Assembly (NCBI RefSeq): GCF_035222485.1
Contig: NC_085920.1
Location: forward strand, 992,001 to 1,056,000
Source: Podospora pseudoanserina
Taxonomy: Eukaryota > Ascomycota > Sordariomycetes > Sordariales > Podosporaceae
Direction of reading: 5' to 3'
DNA: 64,000 nucleotides
Below, piece by piece: positions 29,103 to 42,500 of this stretch (position 1 is the first letter of the stretch; the number at the start of each line of letters is the position of its first letter). The translations under genes were made by a program, and so were the position numbers. The notes below the pieces were generated by a model. The model saw nothing but the letters and a program-made list of their open reading frames with translations, did not search any database and was not told the DNA's origin.

Positions 29103-30413
29103 CTACTCATGCCCAATCCTCATCAACTCCGTCATATCCTTCATCCTGTAATCCAGCACCGGCGTCACCCAGTCATCCTCTACAAGGCAATACGTCTCCT
29201 TCTCATCGTCTTTTGGCTTCCTCGGGTTGATCGCCCAGTACCCAAAATCGGCATCAATACTCTTCAGATACCTCATCAAGTTCTCCCAATAATTCGCATC
29301 CCCCCTCCCGGGCTCACTCGGCGCCCCAAACTCCCCAATCCACACCGGCGCCACGTCCCCCTCGACCAAATACCCCCAATTGCTCCTCATAGACGCAACA
29401 AAACTCGGGTACGTTCTCTTGGAGTACCTCCCTTCAAGGCTCCCCCACCCGCTCCAAGAATACACATGCGCCGAATACACCACCCTATCCTCCACCTCCA
29501 ACCTCACCGGCCTAGTCCTCGCCCCCCTCAAATCATTCCCGCTCTCCGTTCCCCCAACAATAATCAACCAATCCTTCTTCATTTTCAGCAGTCTGTTCCC
29601 CGCCTTTTCCGCCGCACTAGCCCACCGATCCCAAGGCATAGTTCCCCAAACCCCCCTAACCTCATTCCTCAGATCCGCCCCAATCACCAGCTCATTCCCC
29701 GCCAACCTCCCCATCACCGTCTCCCAGTTCCGAATCCAATCCTCCTCCGTCTGCCTCACCTTGCAAACCACCCCCGGCAACCAATCATTGCTCCAGCTGG
29801 CATCGCAAGGATCCGCCCCGCAGCACCAAGTCGCAGTCGTAATGTGATCATTCACAATCACCGCGATCCCCTCCTCCGTCAGCGCCTCCACACAAGCCAC
29901 AAACACGTCCAGCGCCCTCTTTTCCATCAAGTCCGGATTCTTAGCCAGCAGGTGCGGCAAAATAGTCGGGTTCTTGACAACCATCTCGTCGCTGTAGGGC
30001 ATCCGGACAGAATTGAACCCCAGCCTTTTGATTGTTTTTGCTATTGCTTTGCGGTGTTGAATGTCCAGCCCGCCGGGGATGAACAACTCATCCGAGGCGC
30101 CGTACCAGTTCACGCTCGACAGCTTGAATCGCTTGCCGTTTTGGTCGACAATGTTGCGGCCTTGGGTTTTAAGGGGGAGGGCATAGTTTGATAGTGGTTG
30201 GGACTCGGTTTTTTTGGAGGCGGTGGTGGTAGAAGAAGACAAGAACGAAGCTTCGATGGGTGCGGGGAGGGGTCGTTGGCTGAACAGACGGGCGTCGGGG
30301 GAGGGTGTCCAGGGGATGGCGAGGGCGGCTTCGGCGCGCCAGAGGTGGAAGAAGTATGTCCCCAGGATGAGGATGGATAATAGTGTGAGGAACATTGGTG
30401 GCGGTCGGGACAT
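29103..30413 (-). CDS. Membrane-anchored GH5 glycoside hydrolase
   Basis: Single exon, 436 aa. Residues 7-23 are one hydrophobic segment directly after MSRPPP with no obvious cleavage site, so a signal anchor is likely. A Ser/Thr/Pro linker runs to about 85. The catalytic domain (90-430) shows the cellulase-family GH5 fold: VNWYGAS near 101, GFNSVRMPYSDEM (132-144), HITTATWCC near 190, ADLRNEV with Glu251 as acid/base, HVYSWSGWG near 316, and WIGEFGAP with Glu361 as nucleophile. The residue after the acid/base Glu is usually Pro (NEP) but is Val here. GH5 enzymes cleave beta-1,4 or beta-1,3/1,6 glucans, mannans and related substrates, and the subfamily is not clear from sequence alone. A membrane anchor suggests cell-wall remodelling rather than secreted cellulose breakdown, which is inference. 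A CAA-repeat lies just upstream of the start. Confidence 0.87.
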   Translation of the reverse strand: MSRPPPMFLTLLSILILGTYFFHLWRAEAALAIPWTPSPDARLFSQRPLPAPIEASFLSSSTTTASKKTESQPLSNYALPLKTQGRNIVDQNGKRFKLSSVNWYGASDELFIPGGLDIQHRKAIAKTIKRLGFNSVRMPYSDEMVVKNPTILPHLLAKNPDLMEKRALDVFVACVEALTEEGIAVIVNDHITTATWCCGADPCDASWSNDWLPGVVCKVRQTEEDWIRNWETVMGRLAGNELVIGADLRNEVRGVWGTMPWDRWASAAEKAGNRLLKMKKDWLIIVGGTESGNDLRGARTRPVRLEVEDRVVYSAHVYSWSGWGSLEGRYSKRTYPSFVASMRSNWGYLVEGDVAPVWIGEFGAPSEPGRGDANYWENLMRYLKSIDADFGYWAINPRKPKDDEKETYCLVEDDWVTPVLDYRMKDMTELMRIGHE

Positions 30414-31796
30414 GAGGGTTCGGCGTTGGTTTGGAGGCGGAATCAGTGGAAGGGGAAGGAGGGAGGCTTTGAAGTGGCCGTTGTTGGTGTTGTTGTTGTT
30501 GTTGTTGGTAGCTGTCGTGATTTGGTTGGGTGGTGGGAGTGAGGTGAGTAAGCTGTGTAAGCAATTGATCCAAAGAAGTCAATGGTGTAAATTCTCCGTG
30601 TCTGCGCTGCGCCGCCGCTCGGATGGGGGAGAGACCGTCGGTATGCATATACAGCGCGGTCAGTGCCGAGTTGAATGTCTTGTTGCCCAATGGTAATAGT
30701 CGAATATCAGCCTCTTGTGATGTTTGAATACGCCATAATATCCCAAACAAGGCAAGACAACCAAAACAATGTAGAGTGCGGCTGTTGGACCAAGGTTATA
30801 AGCAGCCGACGCGGATGCCCCGGGAGTTGGGAATCTCAGCACACAAGTCAGGTTCGTCGCCAGAATCGGAACGAAGCAAGATCAGAGAAAAAGGGGAAGC
30901 TGTTTCTGAAGGCGAGGCCCGCGCTGAGCGAGAACCGGGAAGGCTGTCGCTGGCCTCTCGACGGGAGGAGGCCACGACACAAGCGACGACCGTGGAGGGG
31001 AGCTGGATGGTCCATTCACAAGCTGCAGGGTCTCTCGACACGGCAAGTTTTCCCTGTCCAGCAGCCGCTTTCACTAAGCGGGAGTTGCCCGCACCGGCGC
31101 CCACCCACCAGGCCCACAGCTGACAGGGCTGCAGCAGCTCAAGCGCAAGCAGCCGTTTTGGCATTCTTGGCGCACCCTCTTTCCAGGATTTCCCCGCAAA
31201 CAGCATTACCTTTCCATGATAGGAGCGTTGCTTTTCAAGAAACAGCGTAGCACAAGTCCAGTTCTGTCAACGTGATAGCACGAGGTTCTGATAATGATGA
31301 TGATGGCGATATCCTCAAGTTCAGATGTCGTGATGTTCGGCGGTAGCGAGTCAGTCAATCTCTTTGGTCTTTTCCCCCCCGAGCGACCCAATCATTCCGT
31401 TACACACCTCTCAAATATAGATACTGCCTTCTCTCCCCCCCCCCTCTATCCCCTCACACATCCTTGGGACCCATCTTCACAGCACTTGCAAATCCATTGT
31501 ACACAAATAACCTAGGTTTGCTCTTTCAGCATTGGCGGCAACTCATGGTCCGTCGCCCAGTCGATTCTCCTCTATCTGGCAAATATTGTACAAGAATTGA
31601 TGCAAAAATGGCGGTTCTGGCACGCGTACATGTCCGTAAAAAGGATTGTGCTAAATATGTGTAGTGAATTGAACCCGGGTATCCTTCATTTCCTAACCCT
31701 CCTCCCTCCTCCCTCCTCTTTAGTTTTTGAGTATTAAGTAAGGTCAAGAATATATTTTATGATTGATTTTTTTTGGCGTTGCGTTCGTCATCATCT
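30414..31796. other. Intergenic region between GH5 and the receptor gene
   Basis: About 1.4 kb upstream of the GH5 start and downstream of the receptor's stop, both on the minus strand. The part nearest 30414 should be the GH5 leader, including a CAA-type repeat at 30481-30507. The rest gives only overlapping random frames with no recognisable product. Confidence 0.5.
30481..30507 (-). repeat. CAA-repeat in the GH5 leader
   Basis: Eight TTG units with one GTG interruption on the plus strand, so (CAA)n in the minus-strand transcript about 70-95 nt before the GH5 start. CAA-rich leaders are unstructured and often well translated; an effect here is inferred and depends on where transcription starts. 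Confidence 0.6.
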
Positions 31797-33569
31797 TCAT
31801 AACCTGTTCATGCCCAGTGGGTTGACATAGTTGTTTGGGTTGCCATCTTGGGAATAGACCCCTGGTGATTGTCCCCGAGCATATGTCTCTGTGGGATCCC
31901 AAGTCACCGTCGCTTGTTGCGGCTGTTGTGGTGGGCGTGGCGAGGAGAATGATCTCGCTGGCGTGTGATATCTCTGCGTTTGACCGAAAAAGTCGGGCGT
32001 GCGACGGCCGCTCTCGGGGTCTTGGTTATGGTTGTGCATGGTAGGGCTCCCCATTCCTGATCTGGCCAGCGTGGGGGAGATCGGAGTCACTACGGAGGGT
32101 GTTACTGATTGTTCCATGACCTTCCCGGAATCGTCCCGGGATAGCATCTCGTACGAACGTGTATCTTTCTTCAGGTCGTCGAGCCGCGCATCGACTGAAA
32201 CAAACTCTCTCTTGCTCCGGCTAGGGGAAGAGATCAACAAATCACGCCAGCCCGTAATCATGGACCAGCGGCCGAGGAGGAGACAAAGCCAAATGCCGTT
32301 CATCTAAAGAACAAACCCATGTTAGTAAAAGTGGGACCCTCGTGTGACAAACAGGGTGGTTAGGAAATTTACCCCGAGAAGGAAAAGAACAGCGCCAACA
32401 GTTGGCATATTGACCACCAGGGCACTTGCAAGCTCCAGGCAGGGCTCCTTATCCCCACCGTTCGCGAGCAAGCAGAGAGCCCAAGGACGAGCAATGGTGC
32501 TGTCATTCTTGACAGCCTCGACAGTGTTGTCTTGGAAAACGAAAACGACGGAAAAGAAAATGACATCGGCGATGATGATCAAGACGATAGCGATACCTCT
32601 CCACTGCAGCGCAATCACGCGGCGTACGCGACGATAGGCCTGCTTGGGAGTCATGGTCCGGATGCTGTTGGTGTAGGATGGCATGTTGGAGCCCTCGGTT
32701 GAAGCGCTGTTATCGGCCAACGATGCGAGGTAAACCTTGATGCAGTAGCCGAATGTCGCGAACTGAATGATAATTGTCAGGCCGGAGAAGACCAGAAGCG
32801 GGATCCAGAGATCGGCAAGACTGTTCTTGTGGTTGATATGGCAGGTCTGGCCGAATCGGAACGACACACCGCTCAAGAGGAAGGCGAGAACAACGCCCAC
32901 ACCAGGGAGGCCCCAGCCGACAACCTGAGCAAACCACATAAAGTTGCGTCCCACAACAAGCTGCCAGCAAATCTGAAGGTGCAGGGAGAGCGCGCGCAAG
33001 AAGACCCAAAGTACACCTGCCCATCCTCCCAGGATAATAAACATGCCGGATGCCGCGCAGACTGAGCTCGTCTTCATCGAGTTGGGTGTAATTGCGTCGA
33101 AACATTGTTCGGGCTGGGCTGCCAGAGGGATAACGAACCCAAGCTATCAAGGTCATCAGCATGTTGACCCAAAATCAGCTTGCAACAGCGGCCGACCTAC
33201 ATTCATAAACACCACTGCCGTGGTCAAGGAGATACTGAGATAATGCCGGAAAGTCTTTTCAACCGGCAGCACAGCCCAAGAGAGCAGGAGGAAGACGCAG
33301 CCAATTGTGCTCACGACCGACACCCAGTTAGCCGCTTCACTCATCGTCTCGAAGGTGTCTGGGTAGGCCCATTGTGTCATGGGGCACGGTAAGCAGCACG
33401 TTGCGTCAAAGTATGGTTGGCACACTCTGCCCTCGATAACTGCACAGGCACGAGATTAGCAACGTCAGCAAGTCCACCGAGGACAAAGCCGTGACTTACA
33501 GCCGCCATTATCAAAACCCGCGACGTTCAAGAATGGCTTTGGACATTCAACCTCTGTTCCGTTCGACAT
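31797..33569 (-). CDS. Seven-helix Frizzled-like G-protein-coupled receptor
   Basis: Four exons: 33569-33500, 33439-33201, 33143-32373 and 32303-31797, with introns of 60, 57 and 69 nt; 528 aa. The short extracellular N-terminus is Cys-rich (VCQPYFDATCCLPCP at 29-43). Seven hydrophobic helices fall at about 60-82, 89-111, 131-158, 171-194, 211-241, 283-306 and 341-370. The pattern (WAYPDTF before helix 1, PVEKTFRHYLSISL before helix 2, GGWAGVLWVFLRALSLHLQ in helix 3, NSLADLWIPLL before helix 5) resembles the Frizzled/Smoothened and cAMP-receptor-like fungal receptors, not the pheromone receptors. No full Frizzled ligand-binding domain is present. The cytoplasmic tail from 371 is Ser/Thr/Pro-rich and likely phosphorylated. 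The ligand is unknown. The splice joins restore TM2 and TM7 continuously, which supports the model. A long gene-free region lies upstream of its start. Confidence 0.85.
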
Positions 33570-36500
33570 CTTGGCGTCTCTCTGAATGACCGACGTTGTC
33601 GGTACTCCACGTGTATTCCACAGTCCGATCCACCCACTTTCAGTCAATATCCCCCGATCCAGATGGCCGGGATGATATGAGGTGTCGATCGTTCAACCTC
33701 CAGACTGGGATTCCTAGTTTCGATTCCAGCACAAGTCGAATCCTCCAGTCGACTATTCGGCCACGTGAGTCGGTGGAAGCTATGGTGATATGGGCGCGCG
33801 GATGCAGATCTAAGAATCCATTCGAGCTCGGAATCCAGTCCTAAATGTTCGGTTCGGTTGCTATATGGCGGTACGAGGACGTCGGTCTCGGTAAAACAGA
33901 TCAAGGTGGAACGTGGCGCAAGGAAGTACCACGGCAAGATTGTAAGGGCCCAACGTGGTCTGAACTGGGGAAAAAGGATTGTTCGTTGGGATGGGCAAAG
34001 GAAGGGGAAAAGAGAAGAGAAAGTCACCAGAGAGCAAGGTGACTGGCCGGGTCGCGTCGGGGTGTGGGACATATGTACATTGGGGGACGAGCGGTTCTCC
34101 TGGTCTCCCGGTGTCGAGATGTGCGCCTGGGTCTTGGGTAGCATCGAGACGCAGCAAGAGTCTGGAAGTCCACACGAGAGGGTGACCTCGGCCAGGTTGG
34201 CCGCCGTGGACTAGCGGGGCGTTGTTCCATGAAGCTGATCGAGGGTCATCGCCCTGCCGCTCCGTCCAAAAGGTGCATCTGCCCCGAAGTGGCATCCGAA
34301 AGCACGGCCTCTCATTGGGGGAGGACGAGGGTTTTCTCGTGGATGACCGGGGGATGAGGGTCCAGTTGCGATGGAGGGGCCGAGAGGGGGAGGGTGTGGA
34401 TTAGTGTATTAGCCAGGGGGGGCAAAAGCCTGGGCGTATGGGCGTGCAGAAAGGACCGGCTGCTTCGAAGTCAAGCCACAGCCATGTCCCTGGCTGCCTG
34501 GATACCCAGCCGACCCGCATTCTGGACAGGGGCTGATGGCAGGGGTCCATCTCCACTCCCTCTTCCATTCCGCTTCCCACAGTTGCCCAATTAAGCAAGT
34601 GGGAAGAGCTCTCCATGAATAGAGACGGGACAACGGAATACGGGTTGTGCTAAAAGAGGCCAGAGAAAAGAACTAATTGAGAGACGAGTGCAGTATGAGC
34701 CGAAGGCGGACATATACTACATGATAATCATGACACCTAGCTGTACGATCGCTTCCTCAGTGGCTGATGACCTCAGATTCGGCCGAGGAGGCCGTTGACT
34801 GCCAGCGCCGATGACTGAAGCCCACGACCGTTGCGGGGGCTGAAAGTCAGGTTGAACAAACTCGAGATGTCTCAATCATCTCCCAGCCAAGTCTCGCACT
34901 TCAACGCTTGGCTTTCTCTGTCAAAACTGCCAACTGCATATCTTGAGATCAGGGTGTGGAGCGAAATATATTGCGGATTGGGCGTGTGAGAAACAGCTCC
35001 ATCCTCGCCGTTTTACTGTCGGTGGCCGGGTGGAGTGAATCGATCCTTCCCCGCGGTGAACAACGTATCGGACCTCTCCGATCCACCCAAGGTCCAAAAA
35101 GTCCCTTCATTGTGCCACTGACGCGCTCAGGAAGCCAGAGGCTGCGCATTCTGTGTACCCAATCCGCATCAGTCGTGATGGCCTCAGGGACTGGGCAGTC
35201 GCAGACGCCCCATTCCGTACCGACAGCCGGCATACAAAGAGTTCGGTGCTTACAGTCAGTCTTTGTAGAGGACGGGAGTTGGTTTCTACAAATCTACCAA
35301 CCACATTTACGCCACGATCCCGTCTCATGTTGTACATATGGGGACTGCGCCGCATCTTTTTATTTCTCGCGGGAGGCGGAAACATCCTCACTTCCGCAAA
35401 AGGTCTTCACCGTGACAGCCGTCGGTGAAGCCCTAGCGGACCTCGTGTTGGCTTGTTCTGCACGAAATCGTCGTTCATGCAGGTGCTATGGGCGGCTGGA
35501 AGCGACACGCACCACCGTTCGACAGCCAAGAATGCTCAAGACCTTCGCTTCCATTGTTCCAAACCCTCCCAATACTGCATTTTCTGAGAATAGCTTCAGT
35601 GTAATTTCATTATGCGGCTTTTGATTAACAACAGATTGAAATTCAGGCACCGTCAACATCAGCTATACAACCAAACCCAGACGTGCCAGACTGTTGTAAT
35701 TCTGACATCGGGACAGAAGCAACTTGGTTGATGATCCGTTAGCCGGGAGAGTTGCTTTTTTCATCGTGAACCCTCCCCAGCGGAGAGAAAGTCGCCGCTG
35801 AACCTGGACTGCCACGAGACGTCCATAACCATCGCGTCTTGGCTGAGAAAGTGTTGTAGGGCATTGGAAGAACAGGGTGCGTCTGGATTCATGCACACTG
35901 TGAAATTTCAAAAAAGATCACTCTTGACCAATCTGGGCAGTCGCTATTGCGCTCAGACAGTTCGGCTATGCCTGCCGGGCAGGAACCTACAGTATTCAAC
36001 TTCTTGACTGGCCTGAAGAACTTGGCGATTGCACCATTCAGGAGCTCTTCTTGTTTTATCCTCAAGATGATGACCCGGTTTTCTGTCCCCAGGACCCTAA
36101 TAACGACGAAGCTGGTAAACGGCTGACAAGACGGCAGAGAACGCATTTCATAGGCCACATTATGTCCAGAAATCCCACCGACTGGTTTCCGTCTCAGCAT
36201 TTCGCAGATCTTACTTGCATTTTTCGTTGGGTTGGAATCGCATCATGTCCGCACGAGAGGGTGTGGTCCGTTGCGGGTAGTCCACACCACCATTTCCTAA
36301 CTTGTACGCAAATGGGATTGGCTGATTTACTCGCTTCCCCAGGTGTGTCCTGAAGTCCCGTCTTCACACAGCCCTCAACCCCAGCATTGCATTCTCCCGA
36401 AATTATGTCTGTTCCTTCGAGGCGAAAAAAGGGCACTCGATAGTGCTTAGGAAGTCTAGACTCGAGGATAGATCAGGGCAATTCCAACATTTGTGCAGGG

Positions 36501-39500
36501 CATGGCCAACCCTCAATCGCAGGCGACCGTTGACGCCAACAACCCAGCCAAGCCTTCTCAAGACATTATCATCGTGCGTTCGTCAGGTTCAACGGCCAAC
36601 AAGCACCAAACTTAAAAATGACGTTGTCGGCTATTCAACCAGATCATGGACCACATACACGGAGGGCAACATCCTCCCATAGGCCGGTTCTGCCCGCCTC
36701 TGTCACAGAGACCACCCGGCAGAACTGTCCCAATCATCACAGGATTTGCCGTCCCGCCAGCATGGCCCTTCCCCGGTTCCCCACAGGTCGGCCTGAAAGC
36801 TCAGAAGTCATGGGACTTGAGCCACGGCGCGTACAATACCAGCCGAACGAAACCACGTTTTCATTTTTTGAGACTACCTACCTTACCACGACGCCGATTA
36901 TCACTCTCGTCATCAGTTTCACAACAACTTCTGTTCGTTTCACCCCAAAGCTGATGTCACACTATGAAAAGGTTACCGTGGGAGCGTGGCCATCGGCCCG
37001 GCAAAGGCTGCTGGATGTTACAAGACGGCATATCTCCAAGACCTTTCTGACATCCAACATACGTAGTGCAGTCAGGTCCCAACCACTCGGTACCTAATTT
37101 GTGGGCTTCGTGAGGCCAAAAATGCCTTGTCCAAATGAAGCAAACACCGTTGTTGGGCGATACAAATCAGCATGAAAGTCAAAAATGCACTTCATACTTT
37201 CGCTAGCAGACCTGGCCGTTTAGGTTGACGGCGAGGACCAACTACCGAGCAGTGAAGACAAGGCGGTGCCTGCATATCTGGTACGAACCACTCGTGATCC
37301 TCAGCACCAGAACCACAAGTCTGTGGCGATTGGAAAACAGCAGTTGCGCACCCAACCAAACCCCCAAAAACCAGTCACCTTCAACATACGAGGCCATTCC
37401 GAACGGGCCAGGGCGGGCCGGACTCATCGACAGGCGGTTTTTAGCCCGCCTCCTGAGTTTGACGCCCTCATGCTCTCACGCCCTCCCCGAGCCTCCTTGA
37501 CCGAGCAATAATTCTCTCTCATTCATACAGCCACCACCAAAGCAGCTGCCTGCATATTGTTGATTCTTGGTCCCCGAGGCCAAACTCTGGGCAATCTTCA
37601 CATTCACCGTCCACAATCTTCTCATCACAACATGTGCTCCCCCAAACCTCGGTCTAAATGTCAAAATATTGTTTTCCTCCTCGCAAGCCCCTCACAGCTA
37701 GCCACACCACGCCTGCGCCCCTGATGTATGGCGATGCACCTTGACGAATCTGGGGGTGGATAAGTGCCATCATTTTCTAGGTGAGGTTCTAGAATTCAAC
37801 TTGTTCAAAGACCAAGAGCCAGGGCTGGACGGCAGCTAACTTGTTCAGAGCAAACCCCGCTGTCCTCCCCGACCCCAAGAATTTTGATGCGCCTTTGGTG
37901 GGTCGCTGACAATGACCGTGGCTCGGTCAACTTTTTTGAGGGGAAAAATGCGATTCTTGTTGGTGGTGACAGGTGGAGGGGAGGGGCTGGGCCGAGGAGA
38001 GTCCGACTCATTGGTTCACCTACCTGATTAGGAAGGTCAGCTAACAGCAGCAGCAAGCCACTCGCGACATTCTCTTTTTTAATTATTTTTCACAGGTTCC
38101 CAAAAAACGCCACTATCATCGGCTCAAGCCATATCTTATCACGATTCCCACTGTTGCATTTTGCTCAACGGTGGTGAGGTGATGATAGTCCTCCGCGGTG
38201 AATGAAGGTGGTGTAATTCCGATCGTCCGGTTTATGTCTTGGGGACAATAAACGTCAAACAGGCCTTGTCATCATGAACCATATGAGGGCACAGAAGTCT
38301 TTTTTTTTTCTTTTTTGCATGGTTCATACGACACAGTGTTTGGTTACAGTGCGTGGGAGCTTGGGTTGCGTTGAGACCCCTGAAAACAAAAACACCAACA
38401 ACAGTGACGGCTACGACGGCATGGGTGATGCATGGCACTTCAACTCAGCACTACATACGGTGAGACGATGGGACGGTGGTGGTGGGTTTTTTTTTCTATT
38501 GAAAACTTGCAGTTGGAGCTGATGCAGGAACCGACAGGAACACTCGCATTGCAGGTTTGGTAGTTGCATTTGGTAGTGTCTTGTCAGTGGAGGCGATTAC
38601 GGTAAGGGAAAAGAAAGTTTGGTTGGGTTAATATAGGTCAGACGCCTGAGAGGGAACTATAGAAATCCGGGTGGGTTTCCCAAGCGAACTGCTGGTATGT
38701 ATGGTGTTTACGTTTGGCTATGGGATGATGGCGACTTGTTGAGCATGAGGTAGGTTGATCAATCTCAAGTCATCCTACGACCTCTTCGATCAGTCAACTT
38801 AAACAGCGTTAAATCATAATAAACCCCAATACATCACAGTTAAATTCCCCTATTTTATTTCAGACTCCTCACACCATCTCGCCTATACGACATAAAAACG
38901 CTCCCGAAATTCATCATTAACGAGAGAACCGCAACTCATTCGCCGCCAAAGATAAGTATTAACGACAAAAAACTCTCGGAGATATTCTAACTCACCCATG
39001 CAAGTGACAACCCCATTCATCACAGTCGTATTCCCAGATGAATATAGCCTGAAGAACAATCTTTTGCGCACAGACTGGAACAAACTCCGACACACAGACT
39101 GGAAGGGACAGCAGAACAAACACACAGACATCATCATGCCAGGAGGCTCTTCAAAAGATCTTGGTAATGTATCGCTTCCCGGAATGCCGCGCCTGTTTCC
39201 TCCTTCTTGTCCCCGGAGGGTAAGTCTGCAGTTTGATGTTGATCATGATACTTAGCCGGGTAGGGTTCTCAAGCTTCACTTTTGTTTCGTGTAGCTTTTT
39301 GCGTCTTCTCCCGGGCTCGTTTCTGCTGCAGTTACGATGCATGTCTCCGTCACCGTTGCATCTACTGTATGTATGCTGATGTCCTTCGTTTCCCAGTTTC
39401 GGCAGAGACATTCGCTCGGTATGCGTCTACTGCCGGGTAGGTTTCCACCGTGTTTCGAACCTTTGCTCGAGATAAACACCATCGTCGTCACTTTGCTACA

Positions 39501-42500
39501 ACGTGATGTTCGGTGGCTCGTGGCGGGTGGCTTGGTGTAGTGTTGCACGCCCTCCATCGGTTCTGTTTCGCCCTCTGTAGCAAGTCTGCCCAGGAAGTCT
39601 CACCTTCATCCCAACTCTCAAGATGTGTCGTTGCAACCGACAACAACATCATCACCACAACCCTCCATTACACAGCCCAGCAGTGATCAACAACCCCAAC
39701 CCCCTTCCTCCCCATCACCCCGAAAAGAAGAGCCGATCAGCCGACCATGTATGATATACCTCGCGGTGTTATCGCATACGTATTCTGCAAGGGGTACATC
39801 AAACTCCCTCTTCAGTTTAGCAAGTTCAACATGCAATACAACATTGGCATTCTCCAGCAACACACTCAACTCCCAACAAAAAAAAAAAAAAAACCCGGAT
39901 AAAAGCAACAACCATTCCAAAAAGGCAATTGCTCTCTCAAAACAGACCCCCTGTGATGAATATCACCAAAATGAAAAAAGTCTGAGCGCTGCTGCTCCCA
40001 ACGATGAGGCTAACAAAGTGACAGATATCAAAGGGGAAAGAAGCAAAACTGAGCGCGACGACACTACGGACGCAAAAAAAAACACGTGTGGCCCCTGTAC
40101 CGTCGTCGCGATAATCCAGCGAAACCTTGACCCCGAGATTCATCGGTTGGTGAGTCCTGTAGCCGGGAAGGTGAAGCCAGTGAAGTGTGTTCTCGGCGCC
40201 TAGATGTCCCATCGGTGGAGTCGCTCGCTGGTGGACGGACACACGCTACCGGTAGCAGATTCCGTGCCTCTTTTCGATTGATTCATTACGTACTTCGTGT
40301 TTGATGAAAACCACCAGAATGCGTGTGCTGCTTCTTGATAACATTTACTCCGCAGACTTGGCGAGTTTGCTATCGTGCTGTATCGTTATCGTCAACTTCG
40401 TCTTCTCTAGCATTTTGTCCTGGTAATGCCCTGCCTCCCAGACCCGACCTCACCTGCCCCATCAGCAGAAAGCTTGTTCCCTCGAGCGCGAAAAAAAAAG
40501 CAAAAAGAAAATCCTCTCCTAGCGCCCCGTCGCGATGAAGCACGCCGTCCAACGCTCTTCGCCCCGCAATCTTTCCGGATCCGAGAACGGGCACTGCTGC
40601 TCGCTAGCTTAGGGTCAACGGCCGATATTGCGGCATGGGGTAGGTAAGCTACCCTAACGATGTTCGGCTCATGGTCCGACGACACTGGCCTTGTGGACGC
40701 CGAGAAAAACCCCAAGCAGGGGGCAGGCACTCCTGTTGAGAAGAGGGGTTCATCATCTGAGACCGACGAAAAGGGCTCCATGTGAAAAGCATGTGAGCCA
40801 GGATGTATCTCGCCAGATCGTAGATTGATCAACGATAAAATTGCGCAAGGCAAGTTCAAAAACCCACCCGGCGAATGTTTCGAATGATCAGCAAGAGACT
40901 CCGGTTCTCACGATCCTGTCCGTGAACATGGAGCCCATATGGCGTGGTGTTGTATTACAAAGGGGTGCGCCCGCGCTTTGACAGGTGGGGAGGGAGGCAG
41001 ACGTGTGGAGGGTTGGGCCGAGAACACTACTCGTCGCGGACATTTGTTGCTGCTGCCTCGTGAGGCTACCTGTCGCCATCTAGGACTGGAAAGACTGTCC
41101 GGTTCGCGTGGTATCCTGGGGCTTATTGTTGCAGGACAAATTGGGTGTGTCGTGTATTACTTTCGGTCCGGTTCCGCAGCCCCGGGAAAGGGAATGAGCC
41201 AGCCGGCTTCTGTCCGTCAGTGACAAGAGAACCAACCTGTCTCCGAACATGGCTGCGGTAGCATTATAGGTGACCACCGTATTCTGCGAGTCTGTGGTGA
41301 AGAGCAATCCTTTCGTGCGAGAATGGCCCGCAGTGATCCAAGGCATTGCGACGTTGAAGAATTGCGGATGCCACATCCGAACAATGGGAAAATCTCTCCC
41401 CAAATGAGACCACTTACCTGGCAAGGGCCTCCTAATTCGATCTCGCGATGGACCAAAACAGATGGTGAACGGTCGATCATGGGCGGCTCCAGATCCGGTT
41501 TGGTACCTATCTTGTTAGTGAACGGCATGATAACGACATACCGCCTTGTGCCTCAAATCAACCGGTATCAAGGCTGAACGAAGCCGCAGTAAGGGATGAC
41601 AAGCAGGACGACGGGTCTTGAATACTCCTGAGTGGTACCATGGTTCTCACTTTTCGGGTTCCTGCGTCCCCTGGCTCCGCCAAGGGGCTCTCAATCCGAA
41701 CGGTTGGGTCTCCGGCAGCGGATGTCTTTCCATGTTGATGCTGTCCCGACGGTCAGCAAATCCTCTCCCCAGTACGGGTTCGTAGAAAAGCGGGGTGAAG
41801 CCAACTAGCAAGAAAACTCTGAGGCGCGAAGGATTCAGATTGGACGGCTTCTTTAATGACAGGATGGCTGGTCTGTCCTTGATGGCAGCGAGGGTGAGAA
41901 GAAGATTGAAATCAAGGTTGGTCAAGGGCGCTGGAGAATTAAAAGCAAAACCAAGGAAAGTCCGGTAGGTATCTAAGCGTGTTACTAATGGTGGCTTTCT
42001 TGAGTTGAGGGAAGGAATGACTTGACCAAAGACACCATGGAGGACTAATACACATCAACGTAAACTTCCTAACCCTTAGCTACGTTATAGACTATGTTCC
42101 TCATGAAGTGTGAAATAAACTGTGCCACCAGCAGGAAGGAAAAGGCTGACGCAGTGACCCAGAGGCGGCTCAGGGGCAACCACACATCACACAACGCACA
42201 CGAGTTCTGAATGTTCATGATTTGCATTTCCCAGGAGTTGATCCCAAATCAGAAATAACAAAACAAAAATGTCCCCCACACTGAATGAATGGCCGGGGTA
42301 GAGCCCATGTGCCAGAATCAAAATGCCAAAAGCGCCTCCCTCCTTTCCTTCCTTTGTTTCCACCAGGTATCATTGTCTACTGTTGATCGACCAAGGAAAA
42401 ATGATTAGAGCCTACACTCACCAATCTCCACTTTGACATTGACCTGGTAGAACCATTTCCAATCCTCCTTTTGTTATGATGTATGCTTATGCCCACCAGA

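Noticed and set aside
30675-31250. 191-codon open frame upstream of the GH5 gene
   Set aside because: Random composition and no family resemblance; lies in the expected promoter.
34956-35624. 222-codon open frame on plus in the gene desert
   Set aside because: No recognisable motif, mixed and random-looking composition, and comparable overlapping frames on the other strand.
39625-40203. 192-codon open frame on plus
   Set aside because: Low-complexity Pro/Gln/Ser start, a poly-Lys stretch caused by an A run, and no domain.
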